Shown here: positions 16,417-25,550 of the stretch, piece after piece
How positions within the stretch are numbered: position 1 is the first letter of the stretch
Layout of the letters: every line of letters begins with the position of its first letter
NCBI GenBank assembly: GCA_004347695.1
Contig: SLTK01000012.1
Location: forward strand, 47,215 to 111,214
Direction: 5' to 3'
Length of the DNA: 64,000 nucleotides
Source of the DNA: Chloroflexota bacterium
GTDB taxonomy: Bacteria; Chloroflexota; Anaerolineae; Anaerolineales; Anaerolineaceae
Translations under genes and position numbers: made by a program
Notes under the pieces: generated by a model
What the model was told of the DNA's origin: nothing
Seen by the model: only the letters and a program-made list of their open reading frames with translations
The model's database searches: none

Positions 16417-16445
16417 TTGACTATCTGTTTGATTTAGCCTATACT
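16417..16445 (+). promoter_or_regulatory. strong sigma-70-type promoter of sugar ABC operon
   Basis: TTGACT (16417-16422), exactly 17 bases, and TATACT (16440-16445) are close to consensus. The -10 box overlaps the left arm of the large palindrome 16443-16473, so regulator binding would block RNA polymerase. Confidence 0.85.
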
Positions 16446-16473
16446 TAAACCGGTTTACTAAACCGGTTTAAGT
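16443..16473. promoter_or_regulatory. 31-bp LacI-type operator palindrome
   Basis: ACTTAAACCGGTTT (16443-16456) and AAACCGGTTTAAGT (16460-16473) are perfect 14-bp arms around ACT. Each arm contains its own AAACCGGTTT palindrome with the central CG typical of LacI-family operators, so it may bind two dimers. The LacI regulator encoded at 21178-22242 is the likely ligand-controlled binder. Confidence 0.85.
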
Positions 16474-16505
16474 CAAATCTCTCACCCACCTGTAAGGAGA
16501 ATATT

Positions 16506-17846
16506 ATGAAAATCCCCAAGTTACTCCCGCTGCTTGTTGTCTTTGCCATGCTGGCGGGCGTTCTCGCTGCCTGCGCGCCTTCGGCCACCCCGACGGCCGC
16601 GCCGGTCGAGCCAACTGCAGTTTCTGAAGCCACACAAGCTCCGCCCGCAGAACAACCAACCGTTGTCCCGCCTGCCGAGCCCGTTAAGCTCACTTTCTGG
16701 TTTAACTGGGAAGGCACCAATGCCGACGTGATGAAGGATCTGGTCAACCGCTTCAACGAACAAAATCCTGATATCGTTGTCGAGCCAGTATTCCAGCCCT
16801 ATGCCGACATCATGACCCTTTACCAGACCGCTATCGTCGGCGGCACCACTCCCGACGTGGCTGCGCTGGATCTGATCCTCATCCCGCAACTGGTTGAAAC
16901 CGGCGCCATCGCCCCGCTGGATGATTTTGTCGCTGCGGACGCCGATATCAAGGTGGATGATTTCTACCCATTGTTGGCCAACTATGACATTATGGGCGGC
17001 AAGCGCTATGCCCTGCCGGTGAGCACCAACAATATGCAGCTCATCTGGAACAAGGACCTCTTTACCAAGGCCGGCCTAGACCCTGAAAAAGCCCCCGCCA
17101 CCTGGGATGAAATGCAGTCCATGGCCGAGCAGTGCCAGGATCCCGCTAACGGCGTGGTCGGCTTTGAATATTATACCCAGCCTACCGGCGAGGGCATAAC
17201 CTGGCAGTTCCAGGTCTGGCTGTGGGCTGCCGGCGGTGAGTTCCTCAACGGAGATAACACCGCGGCTGCCTTCAATACTCCCGAAGGCCTCAAAGCTCTG
17301 ACCTACGTTTCCGACATGCTGCAAGGTAATGGCTCGCAGCCAGGTCCGTGGGGCCTGTTTGGCGACCAGAAGGCTTGCATGCAGCTTGATGGCTCCTGGT
17401 TGTTCGGTTACCGCAAGGATGCGCCATTCCAGTGGGGAATTGCCCCGGTGCCTGCGCCCGAGGGCGGCGCAACTGCCAGCAATGTGGGCGGCGAGCACAT
17501 CTTCATGTTCGACGCTACTCCCAACAAGGAAGCAGCCTGGAAGTTCATCAAGTACTTGACCAGCACAGAGGTCCAATTGGAATGGGATCAGCTGACGGGT
17601 TTCCTGCCGGTACGCCAAACAGTGGCTGAAAACGCTGATTACCTCACCTGGATCAGCGAGACCGAACCGCGCATGCTGCCCTTTGTTGAGGGCATGGCCA
17701 GCGCGCACGCCCGCCCTGCCACCCCCAAGTATTTTGCCGTCTCCGACGCCTTTTCGCGTGAAATTCAAAAAGCCCTCCTGGGAGAGGCTGCCCCTGCCGA
17801 TGCGCTCGCAGCCGCCGAAGCGGCCGTGAATGAAGCGTTGAAGTAA
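16506..17846 (+). CDS. sugar ABC transporter substrate-binding lipoprotein
   Basis: The 446-residue protein has a lipoprotein signal (MLAGVLAACAPS), a Thr/Pro-rich linker, and the family-1 solute-binding fold. Features include KLTFWFNWEGTNAD, MGGKRYALPVSTNNMQLIWN, and W-rich stretches that stack on sugars. It captures an oligosaccharide outside the cell for the two permeases encoded downstream. Maltodextrin is the likely ligand because a GH13 enzyme lies in the operon, but the sequence alone does not fix this. No ATPase gene is present in the operon, so a shared MsiK/UgpC-type ATPase elsewhere is expected. AAGGAG precedes the ATG. Confidence 0.9.
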   Translation: MKIPKLLPLLVVFAMLAGVLAACAPSATPTAAPVEPTAVSEATQAPPAEQPTVVPPAEPVKLTFWFNWEGTNADVMKDLVNRFNEQNPDIVVEPVFQPYADIMTLYQTAIVGGTTPDVAALDLILIPQLVETGAIAPLDDFVAADADIKVDDFYPLLANYDIMGGKRYALPVSTNNMQLIWNKDLFTKAGLDPEKAPATWDEMQSMAEQCQDPANGVVGFEYYTQPTGEGITWQFQVWLWAAGGEFLNGDNTAAAFNTPEGLKALTYVSDMLQGNGSQPGPWGLFGDQKACMQLDGSWLFGYRKDAPFQWGIAPVPAPEGGATASNVGGEHIFMFDATPNKEAAWKFIKYLTSTEVQLEWDQLTGFLPVRQTVAENADYLTWISETEPRMLPFVEGMASAHARPATPKYFAVSDAFSREIQKALLGEAAPADALAAAEAAVNEALK

Positions 17847-17871
17847 TCTCCTGGTACTGACACTTTTTCTG

Positions 17872-17897
17872 GGGCGGCGGCTCCCCAGCCGCCGCCC
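17872..17897 (+). terminator. intercistronic GC-rich hairpin
   Basis: GGGCGGCGGCT (17872-17882) and AGCCGCCGCCC (17887-17897) form a perfect 11-bp stem with a CCCC loop. It has no strong T-run. It lies between the binding-protein gene and the first permease gene, where it could stabilise the upstream mRNA or cause partial termination. Confidence 0.6.
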
Positions 17898-17982
17898 TGA
17901 TCATTTAATGCCAGCAATATCATTCATCAAACAGCGCCATTTGATGACAGATCGTTTAAACTAATAACAGGGCAACATACTC

Positions 17983-18906
17983 ATGCAAGTTCGTTCCGCA
18001 GGCTCCCATAACTGGTTCACCCGGCTGCGCCGCAGCGATATTTCAACCGCGCTGTTGTTCCTATTGCCGTCGCTGGTGATCCTGGGAGTCTTTAATTTTT
18101 ACCCAATCGCCGGGGTCTTCCGCCTGAGCTTCTTCAAGTGGGATAACCTTTCACCAACCAAGACCTTCATTGGCCTGGATAATTTCATCAGGTTGTTTCA
18201 GAGCGAGCGTTTTTGGAATTCGTTGAAGGTCACTGCCGAATACACACTCGTGGTAACGGCGGTGAGCCTCTTCCTCGGGCTGGTGCTGGCCGTTTTTCTC
18301 AACAACCGCATGCTGCTGGGCAAGTCTTTCTGGCGCAGCATGTTTTTTCTGCCGGTGGTCACGCCTACTGTGGCGGCTGCCATGGTGTGGATTCTGCTGT
18401 TCAACCCTGGCTTTGGCCTGGTCAATGTGGTGCTGCGCGCCCTCGGACTCGATGGACTAAACTGGCTGGCGGATAAGACCTGGGCGCTGCCAACCGTGAT
18501 GTCATTGGGCATCTGGCGGCGGTTGGGCTTTACACTCATCCTCTACCTGGCGGCGCTGCAGTCGTTATCCAAAGAATATTACGAGAGCGCTGAAATCGAT
18601 GGAGCGAACGCGCTGCAGCGCTTTTTGCACATCACTGTGCCGCTGCTGCGCTCCACCACCATCATGCTGGTCATTCTGGGGGTAATTGATTCGTTCCTGG
18701 TATTTGACCAGGTGATGGTGCTCACCCGTGGCGGCCCGGACGACGCCACCGAAGTGATCGGTATGTTCATGTATTTGAATTCATTCTCATTGTTCAAGCT
18801 TGGCTACGGTGCGGCCATTTCGGTGGTGATGTTTGTGGTGGTGGCGGTATTTACGCTCATGCAATGGCGTTTTGTTGGCTTTGGCTCGGCCGGGGAGGCG
18901 GAATGA
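17983..18906 (+). CDS. sugar ABC transporter permease (MalF/UgpA type)
   Basis: The 307-residue protein has six membrane segments and the EAA loop motif YYESAEIDGANALQRFLHIT (about 196-215) that docks on the ATPase. It forms half of the sugar channel. It lies 136 bases after the binding-protein gene and overlaps the second permease gene by 4 bases (ATGA). Confidence 0.92.
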   Translation: MQVRSAGSHNWFTRLRRSDISTALLFLLPSLVILGVFNFYPIAGVFRLSFFKWDNLSPTKTFIGLDNFIRLFQSERFWNSLKVTAEYTLVVTAVSLFLGLVLAVFLNNRMLLGKSFWRSMFFLPVVTPTVAAAMVWILLFNPGFGLVNVVLRALGLDGLNWLADKTWALPTVMSLGIWRRLGFTLILYLAALQSLSKEYYESAEIDGANALQRFLHITVPLLRSTTIMLVILGVIDSFLVFDQVMVLTRGGPDDATEVIGMFMYLNSFSLFKLGYGAAISVVMFVVVAVFTLMQWRFVGFGSAGEAE

Positions 18907-19760
18907 ACCTCTTGCGCAGGCTGGGGGCAGAACCGGTCACTCCGCGTAAAGCGCGCACCACCCTGATCCTGGCACTCATTTTGATTCCGGCGGCGTTTGT
19001 GGTGCTGGTACCCTATTTATGGATGTTCACCACTTCGTTGAAGGTGCGCGGTACTACTGGCCTGCCACCCTACCTTTTTCCCAACGCATTCGAGTTTGAC
19101 AATTACCTTAAGGCCTGGCTGGCGGCACCCTTCCTACGTTATTACCTCAATACCACCATTGTAGCCGTCGCCATTATTGCCTCGCGCGTGGTGCTGGCCA
19201 GCCTGGCCGCCTATGCTTTCGCTTTTTTGCGTTTTCCCGGCCGTAACCTGCTCTTTTTGCTCTTTCTTGGGACGATGATGATCCCCTTTCAGGCGACGAT
19301 CATCCCTTCTTACCTGATCATCCGTGACTTGCAATGGTTCAACACCTTTCAGGCGTTGATTGTGCCGCGCATGGTGGATGCCTTTTCGATCTTCCTGCTG
19401 CGCCAGGCCTTCATCTCGATCCCGCGCGACTACCTTGATGCTGCCCGGCTGGATGGCTGCTCGCACTGGCAGGCGCTGTGGAAGGTGGTGGTGCCGCTCA
19501 ACAGTGCTTCAGTGGTAACAATGGGTCTATTCGCCTTCCTGTTTGCCTGGAACGATTATCTCTGGCCGCTGCTGGTGGCCAACAGCGAGCAGATGCGCAC
19601 CATTCAACTCGGGCTGCAGGTTTTTGCCGGGCGTTACCAGACCGAATGGACTTACATGATGGCCGGCACCGTCACCGCCACACTGCTCCCGCTGATCCTC
19701 TTTCTGGCAGCGCAGCGCAGTTTCATTTCCGGTCTCACTCGTTCCGGGTTGAAAGGATAA
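18903..19760 (+). CDS. sugar ABC transporter permease (MalG type)
   Basis: The 285-residue protein has six membrane segments and the EAA motif YLDAARLDGCSHWQALWKVV near residue 180. I start it at the ATG overlapping the previous stop; a frame 13 codons longer exists but has no ribosome-binding advantage. With the upstream permease it completes the membrane part of the importer. Confidence 0.92.
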   Translation: MNLLRRLGAEPVTPRKARTTLILALILIPAAFVVLVPYLWMFTTSLKVRGTTGLPPYLFPNAFEFDNYLKAWLAAPFLRYYLNTTIVAVAIIASRVVLASLAAYAFAFLRFPGRNLLFLLFLGTMMIPFQATIIPSYLIIRDLQWFNTFQALIVPRMVDAFSIFLLRQAFISIPRDYLDAARLDGCSHWQALWKVVVPLNSASVVTMGLFAFLFAWNDYLWPLLVANSEQMRTIQLGLQVFAGRYQTEWTYMMAGTVTATLLPLILFLAAQRSFISGLTRSGLKG

Positions 19761-19768
19761 CTACTCTC

Positions 19769-21163
19769 ATGATCGAACGTTTCGACGCCCCTGAATGGGT
19801 ACAAGACGCAGTTTTTTACCAGATCTTCCCCGAACGCTTTGCCAACGGTGATCCAGGCAATGATCCGGCCTGGGTGCTGCCGTGGGGCACGCCGCCTACC
19901 CCGCTGACCTTCATGGGAGGCGACCTGCAAGGCATTCTGGATCACCTGCCTTACCTGCATGAGCTTGGCATTAATGCTATTTACACCACACCCATCTTTG
20001 CAGCGCGTTCCAACCATAAGTATGACACCAGCGATTACTTCAAGGTCGATCCAGCCTTTGGCGACCTGGAGCTGCTCAAGCGCCTGGTGAAAACAGCGCA
20101 TGCGAACGGCATACGCGTCGTCCTCGACGCGGTTTTCAATCACTGCGGTGATGGTTTCTGGGCCTTTCAGGATGTGATGGCGCAGGGAAGTGCTTCACAA
20201 TATCGCGATTGGTTTATTCTGGGTGACCTGCCCATCGAGCAGACCCCGCCTAATTACCAGACCTGCGGCGGGGCCGGCTTTTTACCTAAACTTAACCTTG
20301 CCAACCCTGCCGTGCGCCGCCACCTGTTGGATGCAGCCGCTTACTGGATCAAGGAAACCGGCATGGACGGCTGGCGACTGGACGTTCCCTGGAAGGTGCC
20401 GCTGGATTTCTGGCGCGAGTTTCGTCGGGTCGTCAAAGGTATCCGTCCGGATGTTTACATTGTTGCCGAGGCCTGGCGCGACCCGCTTTACTGGCTGCAA
20501 GGCGATACCTGCGACGCGGTGATGAACTATCCCTTCCGCGATTATGTTCTGGATTACTGCGCGCGCGATGCGATGGATGCTGAGGATTTTGACCATTATG
20601 TCCGGCGTCTGCAAGCCGAGTACGGCGCCGCTGCACCAGCCCAGTTAAACCTGCTGGGCAGTCACGATACTGCCCGCCTGCTGACACTGTGCCGCGAGAA
20701 TCCCGCCCGCGCCATTTTGGCTTATATCTGCCAGTTCACCAGCGTGGGTGCGCCGATGATCTATTACGGCGACGAAAACGGCATGAGCGGCGAAAATGAC
20801 CCCGACTGCCGCCGCTGCATGGAGTGGGAGCCGGGTAAATGGAACAGTACCATCCGTGTTGCGCTGCAAAAGTTGATTGCGCTGCGCCACACTCACCCCG
20901 CGCTGCGCCGCGGCAGCTATGAACCCTTGCTGACCTTCAATGGCGTGTATGCTTACCAGCGCAGGCTGGGGGATGATCAGGTCATTGTCGTCACCAACCC
21001 GCGCGATGCACGCAGCGGGCTGCACATTTCGCTGCCCAATGGGGCCAACCGCGAGTGGGTCGATGTGCTCAGCGAACAGCGCTATGTCAGCAGAGCCGGG
21101 CAGCTTGTGTTGTCCGAGTTGGGAGCGCAGCAGGGTTTGGTGCTCATCCCATTAGAGCGTTAA
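19769..21163 (+). CDS. GH13 alpha-amylase family enzyme (neopullulanase/cyclomaltodextrinase-like)
   Basis: The 464-residue protein has all GH13 regions: DAVFNHCG (region I), GWRLDVPWK with the nucleophile Asp205, VAEAW with the acid/base Glu234, and LLGSHD with Asp300, where Ser replaces the usual Asn. The N-terminal YQIFPERFANGD is typical of cyclomaltodextrinase and neopullulanase enzymes, but their N-terminal dimerisation domain is absent. No signal peptide is seen, so it should act in the cytoplasm on imported maltodextrins. I chose the ATG at 19769, 9 bases after the permease stop; the frame continues upstream only by overlapping the permease gene. Confidence 0.9.
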   Translation: MIERFDAPEWVQDAVFYQIFPERFANGDPGNDPAWVLPWGTPPTPLTFMGGDLQGILDHLPYLHELGINAIYTTPIFAARSNHKYDTSDYFKVDPAFGDLELLKRLVKTAHANGIRVVLDAVFNHCGDGFWAFQDVMAQGSASQYRDWFILGDLPIEQTPPNYQTCGGAGFLPKLNLANPAVRRHLLDAAAYWIKETGMDGWRLDVPWKVPLDFWREFRRVVKGIRPDVYIVAEAWRDPLYWLQGDTCDAVMNYPFRDYVLDYCARDAMDAEDFDHYVRRLQAEYGAAAPAQLNLLGSHDTARLLTLCRENPARAILAYICQFTSVGAPMIYYGDENGMSGENDPDCRRCMEWEPGKWNSTIRVALQKLIALRHTHPALRRGSYEPLLTFNGVYAYQRRLGDDQVIVVTNPRDARSGLHISLPNGANREWVDVLSEQRYVSRAGQLVLSELGAQQGLVLIPLER

Positions 21164-21177
21164 TATATAATCAGTCT

Positions 21178-22242
21178 ATGGCCAGGGTTAATATCAAGGA
21201 CATCGCTCAAAAAGCCGGCGTTTCCAAAACGGCGGTATCTTTTGCTTTTAACAACCCCAGCCGTTTGTCCGAATCCACCGCCCAACAGATTCTAACCATC
21301 GCCGAGGAAATGGGCTACTCGCCTGATCCGGTGGCGCGCAGTATGTCCACCGGCCATACCGGCACCATTGGCCTCTTGCTGCCGCAACCGCTACCGGAAA
21401 TTGTGCGTAACCCCTTTTTTCCGGAATTCGTCGAAGGCATCGGCGAGGTATGCACCCATTCGGGACTTTCTCTGATGCTGGTGTCGCCGTTGAAGGGCAG
21501 CATGCGCCGCGCCATCATCAATGCAGCAGTGGACGGCTTCCTCACGCTTGGACTGGAGGAATACAAAGCCACCATGGTGGTACTGCGCCAACGCGGCGTA
21601 CCCTTCGTCACGGTCGACAGCGACCCTATCGAAGGGGTACCGGCCGTCAATGTCGACGACGCAGGTGGAGCCTGCCAGGCCATGCAGCACGTGCTGGCCA
21701 GCGGGCACCGCCAGATCGCCATCCTGGCAATCCGCTCTGGCAAGCAAGGCCACTACCAGGAATATGTAGGCACGCTTGGGGCGCGTATGCATGGCTACTT
21801 GCAGGCGCTGCAACAGTTTGGGCTGAACATTAACGGCCGCTCAGTGCGCTTGCTGGAATGCACCAGCACCGAAAACGGGGGTATGGAGAGCTTCCAGGCG
21901 TTGTGGAAATTGCGCCATCATCCGACGGCAATCGTCGCGATGAGCGACATCATCGCTATTGGTGTGATCAAGGCGGCCACTGCTGCCGGGGTGCAAGTCC
22001 CACAGGATCTTTCAGTAGTCGGCTTCGACGATATCACTCTTGCCAGCCTGATCCACCCGGCTCTGACCACAGTGGCGCAGCCCTCACGCGAAAAGGGGCA
22101 AATTGCCGCCAGCCAACTGGTGAAGTTAATCGAATCCAGCCTCGAACCGGTTCACCAGGTACTGCCCACCCGCCTGATTGAACGCGCTTCAGTTTGCCCG
22201 CCAAAAAAAGAGGAAAATCAACCTGCTTCAACAGTTGATTGA
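21178..22242 (+). CDS. LacI-family transcriptional regulator
   Basis: The 354-residue protein begins with the LacI helix-turn-helix, VNIKDIAQKAGVSKTAVSFA, and the hinge SDPVARSMSTG-like region. A periplasmic-binding-protein-type sensor domain follows (GTIGLLLPQPLP; VVGFDDITLASLIHP). It follows the GH13 gene by 14 bases and closes the operon. The 31-bp palindrome over the operon promoter is its likely target, and a maltodextrin or glucose derivative its likely effector. The start at 21178 puts the HTH at the N-terminus, as in the family; the frame extends further upstream only within the amylase gene. Confidence 0.93.
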   Translation: MARVNIKDIAQKAGVSKTAVSFAFNNPSRLSESTAQQILTIAEEMGYSPDPVARSMSTGHTGTIGLLLPQPLPEIVRNPFFPEFVEGIGEVCTHSGLSLMLVSPLKGSMRRAIINAAVDGFLTLGLEEYKATMVVLRQRGVPFVTVDSDPIEGVPAVNVDDAGGACQAMQHVLASGHRQIAILAIRSGKQGHYQEYVGTLGARMHGYLQALQQFGLNINGRSVRLLECTSTENGGMESFQALWKLRHHPTAIVAMSDIIAIGVIKAATAAGVQVPQDLSVVGFDDITLASLIHPALTTVAQPSREKGQIAASQLVKLIESSLEPVHQVLPTRLIERASVCPPKKEENQPASTVD

Positions 22243-22383
22243 ACGTGGGGTGAAACGACACAAGGGTGTTGTATGGGAGACGCTGGATTTAAGGCGGAAC
22301 GACGCGCCCACCGGGTGCATAAACCGCGAGGGGTAGATTCCTTTTTTTCCCCGTCCACATTGCGTGATTAATTTACGTTTTTT

Positions 22384-22392
22384 TGCTAAAAT
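22384..22392 (+). promoter_or_regulatory. extended -10 promoter element for acyl-CoA operon
   Basis: TGCTAAAAT is an extended -10 box (TGn plus TAAAAT) in an AT-rich stretch 72 bases before the CoA-transferase start. No good -35 hexamer is at the usual spacing. The same 9-mer is found at 48120-48128, before the C25-like gene. Confidence 0.45.
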
Positions 22393-22463
22393 TATAAAAA
22401 TAGTACACATTCTGAACATACCGCTGCCGCCATCACTGCTCCCCGTGCAAAACTGAGGTGCGC

Positions 22464-23456
22464 ATGATCGAATTGGAAGGCGATATCCAACCGGTTGGCG
22501 AATTATTTCAATCACCGGACGTCAATGCCGCGCGCGAATTCTTCCGCCAAAAATCACGCGCCATGGTCGATAAGCGCATGAGCGTTCGGGAAGCAGTTGA
22601 ACGCTTCATCCACGACGGCGACTACATCGCCACCGGCGGTTTTGGCAGTGTGCGCTTCTCCAGCGCGGTGCTGCACGAAATTGTCCGCACCCGCAAACGT
22701 AATCTTGGGTTTTCCGGGCATTCCACCACCCATGATTTTCAAATTCTGGCCGCGGGTCACGTCATCGACCGCTGCGACATCGCCTACGTGGTCGGATTGG
22801 AGATCCGTGGATTGTCGCCTAACGGCCGGCGCTTCATGGAAAGCGGCGCCGTGCGCACTACCGAATGGAGCAACGCCGGGTTGGGCTGGCGCTATAAAGC
22901 CGCCGCCATGGGCGTGCCCTTTCTGCCGGCTCGGGTGATGCTCGGCAGCGACACTCTGCGCTACAGCGCCGGCAGGCTGATCGAGGATCCGTTTACCGGG
23001 CAAAAGCTGCTGGCGGTGCCGGCCCTCTACCCGGATGTCGGCATCATCCACGTCCACCAGGCCGATATCTACGGCAATGCCCAGATCGACGGCACCAGCA
23101 TTGTCGATCTCGACCTGGCCAAAGCTTCCAAAAGACTGATCGTCACCACCGAGCGCATGGTGGAAACCGAAGAATTCCGCCGCGACCCGCGCAAAACCAG
23201 CATCCCCTACTGGCAGGTGGATGCGGTCTGCCATGTGCCTTTCGGCAGCTACCCTGGCAACATGCCCTTCGAATATTTCTCAGATGAGCGCCACCTAGCC
23301 GAATGGGTGGAGGTCGAGCAGGATGAAGCGCGCTTCGCAGCCTTCCTCGATAAGTTCATCTACGGCGCGGACAACTTTGAGACCTACCTGGCATTGGCAG
23401 CCGGCGAGCAGCGCCTGGCTGAACTGCGCAGCCTGGAAATATTGAAGCGGTCATAG
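22464..23456 (+). CDS. CoA-transferase subunit A (glutaconate CoA-transferase GctA-like)
   Basis: The 330-residue protein resembles GctA: SVREAVERFIHDGDYIATGG at the N-terminus, GSDTLRYSAGRLIEDPFTG in the middle, and VHQADIYGNAQIDG near residue 190. It pairs with the next gene product, which carries the catalytic Glu. It should move CoA between a short acyl-CoA and an organic acid, for example a glutaconate or methylglutaconate-type acid. The ATG at 22464 has GAGG five bases upstream; a GTG lies two codons earlier. It is the first gene of a twelve-gene acyl-CoA operon. Confidence 0.82.
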   Translation: MIELEGDIQPVGELFQSPDVNAAREFFRQKSRAMVDKRMSVREAVERFIHDGDYIATGGFGSVRFSSAVLHEIVRTRKRNLGFSGHSTTHDFQILAAGHVIDRCDIAYVVGLEIRGLSPNGRRFMESGAVRTTEWSNAGLGWRYKAAAMGVPFLPARVMLGSDTLRYSAGRLIEDPFTGQKLLAVPALYPDVGIIHVHQADIYGNAQIDGTSIVDLDLAKASKRLIVTTERMVETEEFRRDPRKTSIPYWQVDAVCHVPFGSYPGNMPFEYFSDERHLAEWVEVEQDEARFAAFLDKFIYGADNFETYLALAAGEQRLAELRSLEILKRS

Positions 23457-23465
23457 AGGATAGCC

Positions 23466-24269
23466 ATGGTCACTGTTGACGCCCGTTACAGCCTGGTGGA
23501 ATTGATGATCTGCGCCGCTGCCCGCCAGTTGGAAGATAACAAGACCGCGGTGATCGGCACCGGCGCGCCGCTGGCAGCCGCCATGCTGGCGCAAAAAACG
23601 ACCGCGCCCAACCTGGTGATCCTGTTCGAGGCCGGCGCCATGGCCCCCATCCTGGAAAGGCTGCCCATCTCGGTCTCAGGCTCCGAGACCCAGACCCGGG
23701 CGCTTGTGCACGGCAGCATGGACGAGGTCATGGAAACCTGCCAGCGCGGGCTGGTGGACTACACCTTCCTGGGCGGCGCGCAAATCGACATGTACGGCAA
23801 TTTGAATTCGACCATGATCGGCGGCGACTACCACCGCCCGAAAGTGCGCCTGCCCGGCAGCGGCGGCGCCAATGACCTGGCCTCGCTGTGCTGGAAAACC
23901 ATGGCGACCATGCAGCACGACGTCCGCCGTTTCGTGCCAAAAGTTGATTTCATTACCTCGCCAGGTTACCTGACCGGTCCCGGCGCGCGAGAAGCCGCTG
24001 GTCTGCCGCCCGGCACCGGGCCCTATAAGGTCATCAGCACGCTGGGAGTGATGGGCTTTGACCCGCTCAGCAAGCGCATGCAGGTCGAATCCTTGCACCC
24101 TGGCGTCACGCGTGAGGATATTGCTGCGGCCACCGGGTTCGAAATGCTGTTTGCCGCCCGTCTGGAGGTCACCCCTGAACCGACGGATGAGCAGTTGGAA
24201 ATCCTGCGCACGCAGGTCGATCCGCAGGGGATGATCCTGGGCAAGCCGGAGCGGCGGAAAGCGGGATGA
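23466..24269 (+). CDS. CoA-transferase subunit B (GctB-like)
   Basis: The 267-residue partner subunit has LVILFEAGAMAP with Glu55, placed where the thioester-forming Glu sits in GctB-type transferases. Related AibAB decarboxylases of myxobacteria are known from the same family; retention of the Glu favours true CoA transfer here. FLGGAQIDMYGNLNST and FITSPGYLTGPGAREAAGL are typical of the family. It lies 9 bases after subunit A. Confidence 0.82.
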   Translation: MVTVDARYSLVELMICAAARQLEDNKTAVIGTGAPLAAAMLAQKTTAPNLVILFEAGAMAPILERLPISVSGSETQTRALVHGSMDEVMETCQRGLVDYTFLGGAQIDMYGNLNSTMIGGDYHRPKVRLPGSGGANDLASLCWKTMATMQHDVRRFVPKVDFITSPGYLTGPGAREAAGLPPGTGPYKVISTLGVMGFDPLSKRMQVESLHPGVTREDIAAATGFEMLFAARLEVTPEPTDEQLEILRTQVDPQGMILGKPERRKAG

Positions 24270-24367
24270 TAACCGTTGAATTTTGGGTGAACTCTCAATA
24301 AAAGTTAATAGTCCTGGTATAGAATATCAAAGAAACACTTGTTCAGAGGACTGAAAGGACGGGGAGA

Positions 24368-25522
24368 ATGGATTTTCGATGGACAGAAGAACAGGAACTG
24401 TTGATCCAGAGTCTGGAAGAACTGCTGCAACGCGAAGCTCCCGAAACGCTGATGGCGGAATTGGACACCCGGCACGAATTCCCCTTCAAACCCTGGCAGG
24501 CTCTGGCCGATAACGGCATCCTGGCGCTGGGCATCCCGGAGGAGTACGGCGGCGTTCCCGCGGACATCACCACGCTGACGCTGGTGTGTGAGACGCTTGG
24601 CAAGTATGCTCTGCCACTGGGCATCATCTATTCGCTCGGGATCATCACCATCCGCGATATCATCCAGTTTGGCTCCGAAGAAATCAAAGCCGAAGTGCTG
24701 AGTGGGTTCGTGCGCGGTGACCTGCCGGTGGCGCTGGGTATCACCGAACCGCAGGCCGGCTCAGACGCTGCTGCCATGAAAGCCACCGCCAAAATCGATG
24801 GCGAAGAGGTGATTCTCAACGGGCAGAAGATGTACTGCACCCTGGCCAAAATTGCCAGATATATCCTGTTTATGACTCGCGACGAGCAGGGCGCCAATCC
24901 CTACGCCTCGATTTCGATGTGGCTGCTGCCCACCGACACCCCCGGGCTGCGCTTCAACATCCTCAACAAGGTCGGCTGGTGGACGGTGCCCACCTATGAA
25001 GTTTTCATCGAAAATGCGCGCATCCCGCGTAAAAACCTGGTCGGACAGTTCAATTCGGGTTGGCCGCAGTTGATGGCCAATTTCGAGATCGAACGGCTGG
25101 CGCTTTGCGCTGCTTCTGTGGGCGCAGCCGAGGCAGCCCTGGAGGATTCGCTTTCTTATGCCAACCGGCGCGTCCAATTTGGTAATCCCATCGGCAACTA
25201 TCAGGCGGTGCAGCACATCCTGACGGACATGGCCATCAAAAACGAAAATATGCGCAACTACATTTACAAAGTCGCCTGGATGATGGATCAGGGCCAATCG
25301 GTGCGCCATGAACACGCCATGTGTAAACTGTATGTGGCCCGCGCCGCCTGCGAGGTGACCGATGCCGCCGTGCAGATCATGGGCGGGCTGGGCTATATGA
25401 TGGACCACCGGGTGCAGCGTCTGTGGCGCGATATCCGCCTGATGCGCATTGGCGGCGGCACCGACGAGATCATGTACAACATCGCCGGGCCGCAACTGCT
25501 CAAACATGCCCGCAAGAGTTAG
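24368..25522 (+). CDS. acyl-CoA dehydrogenase (isovaleryl-CoA dehydrogenase-like active site)
   Basis: The 384-residue flavoprotein has the usual length and motifs: GITEPQAGSDAAAMKATA (FAD/substrate), RRVQFGNPIGNYQAVQH, and IMGGLGYMMDHRVQRLWRD. At the usual catalytic Glu site (YEGTSEI in most family members) it reads IGGGTDEI. A Glu is present instead in FEIERLALCAAS (about residue 243), the place used by isovaleryl-CoA and long-chain enzymes. This suggests a branched substrate. It would feed electrons to the EtfBA pair encoded next. The gene follows a 98-base gap, so it may have an internal promoter. The adenylation-type names do not apply; it is an oxidation step. Confidence 0.85.
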   Translation: MDFRWTEEQELLIQSLEELLQREAPETLMAELDTRHEFPFKPWQALADNGILALGIPEEYGGVPADITTLTLVCETLGKYALPLGIIYSLGIITIRDIIQFGSEEIKAEVLSGFVRGDLPVALGITEPQAGSDAAAMKATAKIDGEEVILNGQKMYCTLAKIARYILFMTRDEQGANPYASISMWLLPTDTPGLRFNILNKVGWWTVPTYEVFIENARIPRKNLVGQFNSGWPQLMANFEIERLALCAASVGAAEAALEDSLSYANRRVQFGNPIGNYQAVQHILTDMAIKNENMRNYIYKVAWMMDQGQSVRHEHAMCKLYVARAACEVTDAAVQIMGGLGYMMDHRVQRLWRDIRLMRIGGGTDEIMYNIAGPQLLKHARKS

Positions 25523-25550
25523 CCTGCCGCTCATTCTGAATGGAGCCTTT

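Noticed and set aside
22464..24269. AibAB-type methylglutaconyl-CoA decarboxylase reading of the CoA-transferase pair
   Set aside because: Subunit B keeps a Glu in LFEAGAMAP at the transferase site, which favours CoA transfer, although the assay would be needed to exclude it fully.
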